From: Jejuia sp. UBA6058
Lineage (GTDB): Bacteria > Bacteroidota > Bacteroidia > Flavobacteriales > Flavobacteriaceae
Direction of reading: 5' to 3'
Length of the DNA: 64,000 nt
NCBI GenBank assembly: GCA_002428965.1
Contig: DIYI01000017.1
Span: forward strand, 374,658 to 438,657
The notes below the pieces were generated by a model that was not told the DNA's origin, made no database searches, and saw nothing but the letters and a program-made list of their open reading frames with translations. Shown piece by piece: positions 7,930 through 15,762 of the stretch. The first letter of the stretch is position 1; each line of letters begins with the position of its first letter. Made by a program: the position numbers and the translations under genes.

Positions 7930-9209
7930 TTTGGTTTAGAAATGACTTGAGAGTTAATGATAATTCAGTTTTAAATGAAGCTATTAAACACCATCAGCAT
8001 ATAATAGCTGTGTACTGTTTTGACCCAAGATACTTTGAAATAGACATCTTTGGTTTCAAAAAAACCGAAAAATTTAGAGCGAAGTTTTTAATTGAAACCG
8101 TTGAGGATTTAAAACGAAATCTAAAGGATTTAAATATTGAATTGTTCCTTTACCATAGTAAACCTGAAACAGCCATCCCAGAAGTAGTTGAAAAATTCAA
8201 CATCACTACTATTTATATGCAAAAAGAATGGACAAGTGAAGAAACAACAATCACCAAACAAGTAAAGTCAAATTGTCCCGAAGACACTACTTTTCAAGAA
8301 TATTACGACCAGTTTTTATTTCATCCAGAGGATATCAATATGCCTATTGACAAAATCCCACAAGTATTTACCAATTTCAGAAAAAAAGTTGAAAAATATA
8401 GTGCCGTAAGACCAATAGATCATCCGATAGCTTCAGAGCCAAATCAAAACATTAAAACCCCAACAGAAATCCCAACACTTGAAGATTTAGGGTTTGAATA
8501 CTTTGATACACATCCAAAATCTGCTTTTCCTTTTGAAGGAGGAGAAAACGCTGCTTTAAATCGTTTGGATGATTATTTTTTTCAAACTAAGAAACTAGGA
8601 TTTTACAAGAAAACAAGAAATGGTCTTGTTGGTACTGATTATAGTTCAAAGTTCTCCTCTTGGTTAGCAAATGGCAGTATTTCAGCAAGAACGATTTACA
8701 GGAAAGTAAAACAATTTGAAAAAGAGCATTACAAAAACCAATCTACCTATTGGTTGATCTTCGAACTGATTTGGAGAGATTATTTTAAATATATCTCATT
8801 GAAACATGGGAGAAACATCTTTAAAATTGGTGGTATCTTGAATAAAAACTACGAATGGAAAACTGATTGAACTCAAGTCCAAAACTGGATACATGGCGAA
8901 ACATGCTCCCATTTTGTTAATGCCAACATGATAGAATTGAAAGAAACAGGTTGGATGAGTAATCGTGGAAGACAAAATGTTGCATCGTTTTTCGCTAAAG
9001 ATTTGTTGCTAGATTGGAGAATTGGTGCTGCTTATTTTGAATCTCTGTTGATTGATTATGATGTTCATAGTAACTATGGCAATTGGATGTATGTTGCTGG
9101 CGTAGGTAACGATCCGCGAGATAGAAAATTTAATGTGGATTTACAGGCTGAACGCTACGATACCTCAGGAAAGTTTCAAAATACATGGCTTCAAAAGACA
9201 TTATTCTAA
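7899..9209 (+). pseudogene. DASH-family cryptochrome/photolyase interrupted by an in-frame TGA
   Basis: The reading frame gives a full-length DASH cryptochrome of about 436 residues except for one TGA at 8868-8870, after NYEWKTD. The frame is unchanged on both sides: 7899-8867 holds the antenna domain (GLVWFRNDLRVNDN) and half of the FAD domain. The part after the stop resumes TQVQNWIHGETCSHFVNANM and continues NRGRQNVASFFAKDLL and NYGNWMYVAGVGNDPRDRKF. In the usual GxTG(x)(x)FV(D/N)ANM motif, the second Gly is Cys here, a second sign of decay. DASH proteins repair CPD lesions, mainly in single-stranded DNA, with FAD and MTHF. The call is a recent pseudogene; a sequencing error or readthrough is possible. 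Confidence 0.8.
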
Positions 9210-9212
9210 GAC

Positions 9213-10697
9213 ATGAACAACAATGATATTCACATTATATTCCCTCATCAATTATTCAAAACATCAAAAGCTCTTGATGTTACGGATATTGTTTATTTAG
9301 TTGAAGAATATCTCTTTTTTAAGCAATACAAATTCCATAAACAGAAAATTGCGTTTCATCGGGCTAGTATGAAAGCATACCAAGCGTATTTGGAATCATT
9401 AGGGAAATCAGTCACTTACATTGAAGCTATACAAGGTGAAAGTGACATAAGAGTTCTGCTTCCGAAACTTTCAGGGGAAGGTATAAAAGGTATTCATATC
9501 TTAGACCCTACAGATAATTGGCTTGAAAAGCGTATTAAAAATTCAGCTTCAAATTTAGAAGTGATTTGGTACGACAACCCACTTTTCATTAATACTAAAG
9601 CCGAACTATCCTCATTTTTTAAACCTACAAAACAAAAATTTTTTCAGACCTCTTTTTATAAAGATCAGCGCAAAAAGAGAGATATTCTGATGCATGATGA
9701 AAAACCCTTAGGTGGCAAATGGACCTTTGATGCTGAGAATCGAAAAAAATATCCAAAAGGAAAAACACCTCCAATTATTTCTTTTCCAAAGAAAACAAAA
9801 TTTCATAAAGAAGCTGAAACATACGTAGAGAAAAATTTCGACTCACATTATGGAGAACTGAACGATTTTGTAGTTTATCCTATTGATTTTGAGTCTGCCG
9901 AAAAATGGCTAGACCAATTTCTAGAATACCGTTTTCATGAATTTGGAGTTTACGAAGATGCCATTGTAAAAGAAGAACATTTTTTAAACCATAGTTTATT
10001 ATCACCATTGATTAATGTTGGACTTTTAGACTCAAATGAGGTTATTCTGAAAGCTGTAACCTACGCTACTGATAATGATGTTCCATTAAATTCTACTGAA
10101 GGCTTTGTGCGTCAAATTTTAGGATGGCGCGAATTTATTCGAGGGATTTATGAAGTAAAGGGCACTGAAGAACGCACTAAAAACTTCTGGAATTTCAGTA
10201 GAAAAATTCCTAAATCGTTTTATGATGGTTCAACAGGAATTGCACCTGTGGACGATGTCATCAAAAAAGTGCTAAAAACAGGATATGCCCATCATATTGA
10301 ACGTCTCATGATTCTTGGAAACTTTATGGTGTTATGCGAGTTTGATCCTGATGATGTATACCAATGGTTTATGGAACTGTTTATTGATGCTTACGATTGG
10401 GTAATGGTGCCCAATGTGTACGGCATGAGTCTGTTTGCCGATGGTGGGTTGATGAGCACCAAACCCTATATAAGTAGTAGTAATTACATTATGAAAATGA
10501 GTAATTATGGCAAAGGTGAATGGCAGCAGACTTGGGATGGTTTGTTTTGGACGTTTATGGATAAGCATCGTGATTTCTTTTTGAGCAACCCAAGACTTGG
10601 TATGCTGATAAGAACTTTTGATAAAATGAAACCTGAAACAAAAAGCTCCCATTTTAAACATGCGGAAACTTTTTTTAATGCCCTAGATAATGAATGA
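9213..10697 (+). CDS. Bacterial (6-4) photolyase/cryptochrome-like protein (PhrB/CryB type) without the Fe-S cysteines
   Basis: 494 aa of the COG3046 type: N-terminal FPHQLF and YLVEEYLFFKQYKFHKQK, middle GFVRQILGWREFIRGIY, and C-terminal PNVYGMSLFADGGLMSTKPY. Classical members bind a 4Fe-4S cluster through four Cys, three of them in a loop after the SNYIxxMS segment. Here that loop reads KMSNYGKGEWQQTWDGLFW with no Cys, and the whole protein has one Cys (in MVLCEFDP). FAD binding and light-driven DNA repair or signalling are expected from the family. It starts 3 nt after the broken CRY-DASH gene and overlaps the next gene by 8 nt. Confidence 0.85.
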   Translation: MNNNDIHIIFPHQLFKTSKALDVTDIVYLVEEYLFFKQYKFHKQKIAFHRASMKAYQAYLESLGKSVTYIEAIQGESDIRVLLPKLSGEGIKGIHILDPTDNWLEKRIKNSASNLEVIWYDNPLFINTKAELSSFFKPTKQKFFQTSFYKDQRKKRDILMHDEKPLGGKWTFDAENRKKYPKGKTPPIISFPKKTKFHKEAETYVEKNFDSHYGELNDFVVYPIDFESAEKWLDQFLEYRFHEFGVYEDAIVKEEHFLNHSLLSPLINVGLLDSNEVILKAVTYATDNDVPLNSTEGFVRQILGWREFIRGIYEVKGTEERTKNFWNFSRKIPKSFYDGSTGIAPVDDVIKKVLKTGYAHHIERLMILGNFMVLCEFDPDDVYQWFMELFIDAYDWVMVPNVYGMSLFADGGLMSTKPYISSSNYIMKMSNYGKGEWQQTWDGLFWTFMDKHRDFFLSNPRLGMLIRTFDKMKPETKSSHFKHAETFFNALDNE

Positions 10698-12171
10698 AAG
10701 AGAACTTATAAATATTGTTTGGCTAAAACGCGATTTACGACTACATGATAACGAAGCTATTGTTAACGCTTTAAAATCTGAAAAGCGGATACTATTAGTA
10801 TATTGCTTTGAACCTATTTTACTTAATGATCCGCATTACAGTGAACGTCATTGGAATTTTATTAAAGAGTCCATTGTAGATTTGAATAAAGAACTGGCGT
10901 CTTACAATTCAAAAATTCTGGCTGTACAATCTGATATTATTCCAACTATAAATCAGTTGCTTTCAAAATTTCGCATTTCAGATATATACTCCCATCAAGA
11001 AACGGGTATTTTGGTGACTTACGAGCGTGATAAAAATTTTAAACGTTATTGTAAAAACAATCTCATTCAATGGTATGAAAATATTAATAATGGGGTGCAG
11101 CGTGGTTTGAAAAATAGAGATGGTTGGAATAATATGGTAGATACCTTTTATGCGATTGAGCCATTACAGTTTTCTCCAAATGAACATCAACTTATAACTA
11201 TTCAACAAATTGAACATCTAGAAAAACACTTCAATATTGTCGATTTAAACACACCAGAGGTTACAACATTTCAAAGGGGTGGTCGTTCCATAGGACTTCG
11301 TTATTTAAAATCTTTTTTTGAAGAACGCTATCCTAACTATATGTTTAACATTTCAAAACCTGAATTAGCAAGAACAAGTTGTAGTAGAATTTCGCCGTAT
11401 TTAGCTTGGGGCAATCTATCTGTTCGAGAGGTCTACCATGAAGCTTATCATTTAAAAGAAACAGCAACCCATAAAAAAGCGCTAGAAGCATTTATGTCTA
11501 GATTGCGATGGCAGACCCATTTTATTCAGAAGTTTGAAATGGAACATACTATGGAAGAAGCAAGTGTAAATAAAGGGTTTCGCAAACTAAAAAAGAGTAT
11601 TTCAGAAGTATACAAAACGGCTTGGGAAACTGGACAAACAGGATATCCATTGGTAGATGCCTGTATGCGTTGCTTAAATGAAACAGGGTATCTTAACTTT
11701 AGAATGCGGGCCTTAGTCGTTTCCTTTTTTACACATAATCTATGGCAACCTTGGCAGGAGGCTACAACTCATTTATCAAGAATGTTTTTAGATTTTGAAC
11801 CTGGTATTCATTTTCCGCAGTTACAGATGCAAGCTGGGGAAACAGGGGTCAATATGTTGCGTATTTACAATCCTGTTAAAAATAGTTTAGAACACGATCC
11901 TGAAGCCTCATTTATAAAAAGATGGGTTCCAGAACTCGAAAATCTTGATACGCCTTTTGCACATCAACCTTATTTGATGACCGAAATGGAGCAACAATTC
12001 TATAACTTTAAATTAGGAAAGGACTATCCAAAACCAATAGTAGATTTAGAAATTTCAAGAAAAAATGCGGGTGATGCGCTCTGGAATTTGAGAAAAGACA
12101 AGACGGTGCTTGAAGAAAGTAAAAGAATCTTGAGAAAGCACACGTTAAGAAACAGATTTCACAATACTTAA
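10690..12171 (+). CDS. Divergent photolyase/cryptochrome-family FAD protein
   Basis: 493 aa. The N-terminal antenna-type domain begins INIVWLKRDLRLHDNEAIV. The FAD domain has SRISPYLAWGNLSVREVYHE and TGYPLVDACMRCLNETGYLN. Where class I photolyases have DxxxAxNxGxWQW, this protein has DFEPGIHFPQLQMQAGETG, and the normal (F/I)RIFNP end is LRIYNP. The Trp pair and the Asn near the flavin are therefore absent by eye alignment. It may repair another lesion, use another electron path, or act as a sensor. Last gene of operon A, overlapping the previous gene by 8 nt; a 123-nt gap with the second operator follows. Confidence 0.75.
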   Translation: MNERELINIVWLKRDLRLHDNEAIVNALKSEKRILLVYCFEPILLNDPHYSERHWNFIKESIVDLNKELASYNSKILAVQSDIIPTINQLLSKFRISDIYSHQETGILVTYERDKNFKRYCKNNLIQWYENINNGVQRGLKNRDGWNNMVDTFYAIEPLQFSPNEHQLITIQQIEHLEKHFNIVDLNTPEVTTFQRGGRSIGLRYLKSFFEERYPNYMFNISKPELARTSCSRISPYLAWGNLSVREVYHEAYHLKETATHKKALEAFMSRLRWQTHFIQKFEMEHTMEEASVNKGFRKLKKSISEVYKTAWETGQTGYPLVDACMRCLNETGYLNFRMRALVVSFFTHNLWQPWQEATTHLSRMFLDFEPGIHFPQLQMQAGETGVNMLRIYNPVKNSLEHDPEASFIKRWVPELENLDTPFAHQPYLMTEMEQQFYNFKLGKDYPKPIVDLEISRKNAGDALWNLRKDKTVLEESKRILRKHTLRNRFHNT

Positions 12172-12234
12172 ATTGCTATTTTACAATCACTTAATTCCAG
12201 TATAAGTTTTTCTAATAGTTATATGTTAATTTTT

Positions 12235-12276
12235 GTTTAACTTATTTATTAAAAGGTTAAACATTTTGTATCTTTA
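12235..12276 (+). promoter_or_regulatory. Operator-promoter of photobiology operon B
   Basis: GTTTAAC at 12235-12241 and GTTAAAC at 12256-12262 form the same inverted repeat as at 3701-3728, with the same 21-bp start-to-start spacing. The identical block ACATTTTGTATCTTTAC follows, with the -7-like TATCTTTA at 12269-12276. The ATG at 12295 is 18 nt after the box. The stretch 12172-12294 holds nothing else. Confidence 0.75.
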
Positions 12277-12294
12277 CTTTGTAAACAAGGTAAA

Positions 12295-12723
12295 ATGGTA
12301 CTTAATACAACACATTTTGAAAAAGAACATCGTCAAATATTGAGAGATATTGTAGGATCATCTTTCTCTTTGTTTGAAGCTTTTAAAATGAAAGGCATCG
12401 GTTCAAAACGTATGATAGTTGGAGATGTAAGTCCTAATTTAAAATCATTAATGAATACAGTTTCAGATATTAACTATGCGAATATCGAACTGCGTAAAAA
12501 TGGCATTCTCATTTTCATTAATAAAGGTTTACAGAATTTTACTTGGGCCATACCTTATTATCAATTGGTAATGTATAAAACCAATGGTGCCAGTATCCAT
12601 GCGCAAGGAAAGTTTATTCATTTCAAGGAGAATAAAACGTTTAAGGAGAATAAACGCTTTTTCAATAAGATGTTAGATGAAAAAATAAAATACGACCAAC
12701 AATATAACTTCTTGGGGGCATGA
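12295..12723 (+). CDS. Conserved hypothetical protein, first gene of operon B
   Basis: A 142-aa soluble protein (MVLNTTHFEKEHRQILRDIV) with no signal peptide, membrane helix or metal motif. A hydrophobic block (ILIFINKGLQNFTWAIPYYQ) suggests a small alpha/beta fold, and a Lys/Phe-rich tail follows (HFKENKTFKENKRFFNKM). I do not recognise the family. The first gene behind the GTTTAAC operator, it overlaps the TIGR03643 gene by 4 nt, so translation is probably coupled. Its position suggests a role in the light/oxidative response, but nothing in the sequence shows which. Confidence 0.7.
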   Translation: MVLNTTHFEKEHRQILRDIVGSSFSLFEAFKMKGIGSKRMIVGDVSPNLKSLMNTVSDINYANIELRKNGILIFINKGLQNFTWAIPYYQLVMYKTNGASIHAQGKFIHFKENKTFKENKRFFNKMLDEKIKYDQQYNFLGA

Positions 12724-12992
12724 CTTTTGCAATAGAAGATGTAGATAGAATTATTGAAATGGCTTGGGAAGATAGAACCACTTTTGAAGCTATTGAGTTT
12801 CAATTTGGTTTGAAAGAACAAGAGGTAATTGAATTAATGCGGAGGGAAATGAAACCTAGCAGTTTTAAAATGTGGAGAAAGCGAGTTCAAGGAAGAGCCA
12901 CAAAACATGAAAAATTAAGATCTTTTGAAAAAGGAAGATTTAAATGTACAAGACAAAAACAAATAACTCACAATAAAATTTCAAAACGTTAA
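12720..12992 (+). CDS. TIGR03643/DUF2805 family small protein
   Basis: A 90-aa basic protein. The family pattern is clear: IEDVDRIIEMAWEDRTTFEA, then FQFGLKEQEVIELMRREMKP, then SSFKMWRKRVQGRATKHEKL. The middle looks like a helix-turn-helix (FEAIEFQFGLKEQEVIELMR), so binding to nucleic acid is possible, though unproven for the family. It overlaps the upstream gene by 4 nt and precedes folE by 49 nt. Members of this family are typically found near photolyase genes, as here. Confidence 0.85.
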   Translation: MTFAIEDVDRIIEMAWEDRTTFEAIEFQFGLKEQEVIELMRREMKPSSFKMWRKRVQGRATKHEKLRSFEKGRFKCTRQKQITHNKISKR

Positions 12993-13041
12993 CGTGCTTT
13001 GACTGACGTAGCAAACCAGGACAGCACATAAAAAAGATGAC

Positions 13042-13737
13042 ATGCAAGTAAAACAATTAAAAAAAGAAACTAACGGACACAATTTAAACGGCTTTTCCAT
13101 AGAAGATATTGGAGACGATCACCTATCTACAGGATTGGAAACGCCCATGAGAGAAGACGCTTTCAAACTAAGTGATGAAGAAAAGAAAGAGCGTATTGCC
13201 ATTCTTTTTGAAGAAATCATGGATGTAATGGGGCTTGATCTAACAGATGATTCTCTAAAGGGAACCCCAGACCGGGTAGCAAAAATGTACATTGAGGAAA
13301 TATTTTCTGGGTTGAACCCTAAGAATAAGCCAAAGGTTGCTCTTTTTGATAATAAGTATAAGTACAATCAAATGTTGGTAGAGAAGAATATTACCTTCTA
13401 TTCTAATTGTGAACATCATTTTGTACCAATTATCGGGAAAGCACATGTGGCTTACATCTCGTCCGGAAAAGTAATTGGGCTTTCAAAATTGAACAGAATC
13501 GTGCAGTATTATGCAAAACGTCCGCAGGTTCAAGAGCGATTAACCAATCAGATTGCAAACGAATTAAAAACCATCTTAGATACAGAGGATGTTGCTGTTA
13601 TTATTGATGCAAAACATTTATGTGTATCGTCACGAGGTATTAAAGATGATACTTCGGCTACCGTTACTGCTTATTATGGTGGAAAATTCAACACAGCAGA
13701 CAAAATAAAAGAATTACAGAACTACTTAAATAATTAA
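13042..13737 (+). CDS. folE: GTP cyclohydrolase I
   Basis: A 231-aa enzyme converting GTP to 7,8-dihydroneopterin triphosphate, the entry to folate and pterins. The zinc ligands are visible: Cys123 and His126 in NCEHHF, and Cys194 in KHLCVSSRG. GLSKLNRIVQYYAKRPQVQE is the typical core. The first 45 residues are a non-conserved extension with a charged segment, common in Bacteroidota. Inside a photolyase operon it may raise the supply of MTHF antenna cofactor; this is inference from context. It follows TIGR03643 by 49 nt and precedes a small gene by 4 nt. Confidence 0.92.
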   Translation: MQVKQLKKETNGHNLNGFSIEDIGDDHLSTGLETPMREDAFKLSDEEKKERIAILFEEIMDVMGLDLTDDSLKGTPDRVAKMYIEEIFSGLNPKNKPKVALFDNKYKYNQMLVEKNITFYSNCEHHFVPIIGKAHVAYISSGKVIGLSKLNRIVQYYAKRPQVQERLTNQIANELKTILDTEDVAVIIDAKHLCVSSRGIKDDTSATVTAYYGGKFNTADKIKELQNYLNN

Positions 13738-13741
13738 CATC

Positions 13742-13972
13742 ATGGAACTAGAATTAATAAACAGAGCTTTAGAGTTTGAGCAAAGAAAAATGAGATCTCT
13801 TTCTACAAGCGATCGTGTAAAAATATCTAGAGAAGCTAAAGCGTTGATTTTAGATTTGAATCAAATCTATAAGATCAAAAAAGACGAAAAAATCATGGAT
13901 ATCATGAAACGCCTTACAGCCATTAAAAGAAAAGTAGAAAAGCGTTTGAAAGGAGCGCCTTTAACAGTATAA
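13742..13972 (+). CDS. Small helical protein, twin 1
   Basis: A 76-aa protein, MELELINRALEFEQRKMRSL..., ending KRLTAIKRKVEKRLKGAP. It aligns with the 71-aa product at 14119 over its whole length: LEFEQRK, SREAKALIL, IYK..KD, and MKRLT.IK.K.EKRLKG are shared. It is highly charged and helical, with no membrane segment or Cys. I do not recognise a named family. It starts 4 nt after folE, so it is part of operon B. A tandem duplication inside the operon is the simplest origin. Confidence 0.75.
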   Translation: MELELINRALEFEQRKMRSLSTSDRVKISREAKALILDLNQIYKIKKDEKIMDIMKRLTAIKRKVEKRLKGAPLTV

Positions 13973-14037
13973 TTTTAAATAATCAAGGTAATAATAGCTA
14001 CAATATTAAATTTTATCTAATATTTCTAATGAAAACC

Positions 14038-14065
14038 TTGTAATCTGCTATATTTTAGTATATTG
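14038..14065 (+). promoter_or_regulatory. Possible internal promoter before twin 2
   Basis: TTG at 14038-14040, an 18-nt gap and TATATTG at 14059-14065, one base short of TAnnTTTG. It lies in the only long gap (146 nt) within operon B. A GCTC-A8-GAGC hairpin follows at about 14071-14086. Confidence 0.35.
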
Positions 14066-14118
14066 CGAACCGCTCAAAAAAAAGAGCACTTCACATATAA
14101 ATATAGTTAGGTTAAATT

Positions 14119-14334
14119 ATGGAGATTATTGATAAAGCTTTAGAGTTCGAGCAACGTAAACACACTTTTAAAACTACTAGTGAGCGTATTGAATCTTCTA
14201 GAGAAGTAAAGAGTTTAATTTTAAGTATAAACGATATCTATAAGAAGGAAAAAGACCCAGAACTTATGGATTTAATGAAGCGTTTAACTGTGATTAAACA
14301 GAAAATTGAAAAACGGCTAAAGGGCAGGCCATAA
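14119..14334 (+). CDS. Small helical protein, twin 2
   Basis: A 71-aa paralogue of the 13742 product: MEIIDKALEFEQRKHTFK, SSREVKSLILSINDIYKKEK, MDLMKRLTVIKQKIEKRLKG. About half the positions are identical by eye, so the duplication is old. A 146-nt gap with a possible promoter separates the twins, which may allow separate control. Charged, helical and soluble; function unknown. It precedes the SDR gene by 22 nt. Confidence 0.75.
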   Translation: MEIIDKALEFEQRKHTFKTTSERIESSREVKSLILSINDIYKKEKDPELMDLMKRLTVIKQKIEKRLKGRP

Positions 14335-14356
14335 CATAAAAAATGCCCTGAAACCC

Positions 14357-15040
14357 ATGAAAACAATAATAGTAATTGGTGGAAGTAAGGGCATTGGAAA
14401 AGCTTTAGTAGAAAAGCTACTCTCCTATTGTAAGGTTATAAACCTTAGCAGAACTACACCTGAATTATCGCATTCTAACCTTACGCATTACCAGTGCGAT
14501 ATTACCCAAGACGAATTACCAGAAATTGAAAGTGCCGACGGACTTGTATATTGTCCTGGAAGTATTAATTTAAAACCCATTTCTAGACTGCGCATTGACG
14601 ATTTCAAGAGCGATTTTGAAATTAATGTACTCGGAACGGTAAAAGCCATTCAAAAATACTTACCCATTTTACGAAATGGCATAAACCCATCTATAGTTTT
14701 ATTTAGTACTGTGGCTGCTAAACTTGGCATGCCTTTTCATGCAAGTATAGCTGTGGCTAAATCTGGAATTGAAGGCTTAGTAAAATCCTTAGGTGCCGAA
14801 TTAGCGCCTACGTTGCGCATTAATGCTATTGCACCCACTGTTACCAATACTGAATTAGCCTCAAAACTTCTGCGTAATGATAAAATGATTGAAAATATCA
14901 CCGAGCGCCATCCATTAAAGAAGTTTCTATCACCACAGGAAGTGGCACATATGGTAGAGTTTTTATTATCTGAAAATAGTGCATCAATTTCAGGACAAGT
15001 TTTTGAAATGGATTGCGGTATTGTAAGTTTTAAAATATAA
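14357..15040 (+). CDS. Classical-size SDR lacking the catalytic tyrosine
   Basis: A 227-aa Rossmann-fold protein with the cofactor motif GGSKGIGKALVE (residues 8-19) and a C-terminal SGQVFEMDCG. The catalytic Ser117 (LFSTVAAK) and Lys135 are present, but the position four before the Lys, normally Tyr, is Ile131 (HASIAVAKSGIEGL). The usual SDR hydride transfer should therefore be impaired; it may bind NAD(P)H as a sensor or use another acid. I recall SDRs of similar sequence in proteobacterial photolyase/TspO clusters. It sits 3 nt before the glutathione peroxidase gene. Confidence 0.8.
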   Translation: MKTIIVIGGSKGIGKALVEKLLSYCKVINLSRTTPELSHSNLTHYQCDITQDELPEIESADGLVYCPGSINLKPISRLRIDDFKSDFEINVLGTVKAIQKYLPILRNGINPSIVLFSTVAAKLGMPFHASIAVAKSGIEGLVKSLGAELAPTLRINAIAPTVTNTELASKLLRNDKMIENITERHPLKKFLSPQEVAHMVEFLLSENSASISGQVFEMDCGIVSFKI

Positions 15041-15043
15041 ACT

Positions 15044-15580
15044 ATGAATGCATTGAAAACATTTGTAGCTACCTTGAATATGGGTAACGAAGTATCAAAA
15101 TTAGGTTTTGATTCTATATACGACATCCAAATAAATGGTTTGAATGGACAAGCATTAGACCTATCTTATCTAAAAGGCAAGCATATGCTCTTTGTAAATG
15201 TTGCTTCTAAATGTGGGTTTACGCCTCAATACAAAGATTTACAATTATTGCAAGATCGTTACTCAGACAAAATACACGTTATAGGCGTACCATGTAATCA
15301 ATTTGGTGGTCAGGAACCTGGAAATTCGCAGGATATAGCCTCATTTTGCGAAATAAACTATGGGGTTTCATTTCCTATTACCGAGAAAATTGATGTAAAA
15401 GGCAAACACCAACATCCTTTATACCAATGGTTAACTAAAAAAGTAAATAATAACAAAAAAGATTCCTCAGTAAAATGGAATTTTCAGAAATACTTAATTG
15501 ACCCCGAAGGTAATTTGGTAGATTATTTCTTTTCTACTACTAACCCTATGAGTGGAAAAATAACAAAACATTTAAAATAA
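15044..15580 (+). CDS. Glutathione peroxidase family thiol peroxidase
   Basis: 178 aa. The peroxidatic Cys57 lies in FVNVASKCGFTPQY, with the conserved Gln in PCNQFGGQEPG and the Trp/Asn in VKWNFQKYL, which completes the usual tetrad. Cys replaces selenocysteine, as in most bacterial members; such enzymes usually reduce peroxides with thioredoxin rather than glutathione. About 22 N-terminal residues precede the core; they are not clearly a signal peptide. In operon B it would remove lipid or hydrogen peroxides produced under light. 3 nt after the SDR gene and 5 nt before Lacal_2735. Confidence 0.9.
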   Translation: MNALKTFVATLNMGNEVSKLGFDSIYDIQINGLNGQALDLSYLKGKHMLFVNVASKCGFTPQYKDLQLLQDRYSDKIHVIGVPCNQFGGQEPGNSQDIASFCEINYGVSFPITEKIDVKGKHQHPLYQWLTKKVNNNKKDSSVKWNFQKYLIDPEGNLVDYFFSTTNPMSGKITKHLK

Positions 15581-15585
15581 AAGCT

Positions 15586-15762
15586 ATGTTCAGTTTTTTT
15601 AAAAAGAAATCAAAAAAAGAAAAATTAGAAGAAAAATTTAAAAAGTTAATGCAAGAGTGGCATGAATTATCTTCCATAAATCGTGCAGCAAGCGATAAAA
15701 AGTATGCTGAAGCGCAAGAAATAGCCAAGGTATTGAACGACATGAAGCATGAGGCTGCTTAA
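15586..15762 (+). CDS. Lacal_2735 family small protein
   Basis: A 58-aa, very Lys-rich protein: MFSFFKKKSKKEKLEEKFKK, then EWHELSSINRAASDKKYAEA. It matches the Lacal_2735 family of Flavobacteriia as I recall it. The pattern is an aromatic N-terminal tip followed by a charged amphipathic helix pair, which could hold it at the membrane surface. The function is unknown. The 3' end overlaps the TspO gene by 14 nt in another frame, so translation of the two is probably coupled. Confidence 0.75.
   Translation: MFSFFKKKSKKEKLEEKFKKLMQEWHELSSINRAASDKKYAEAQEIAKVLNDMKHEAA

Noticed and set aside
8868..8870. TGA as a selenocysteine or programmed readthrough codon in CRY-DASH
   Set aside because: The position is not a redox-active site, no SECIS-like hairpin was seen just downstream, and the family has no such feature.
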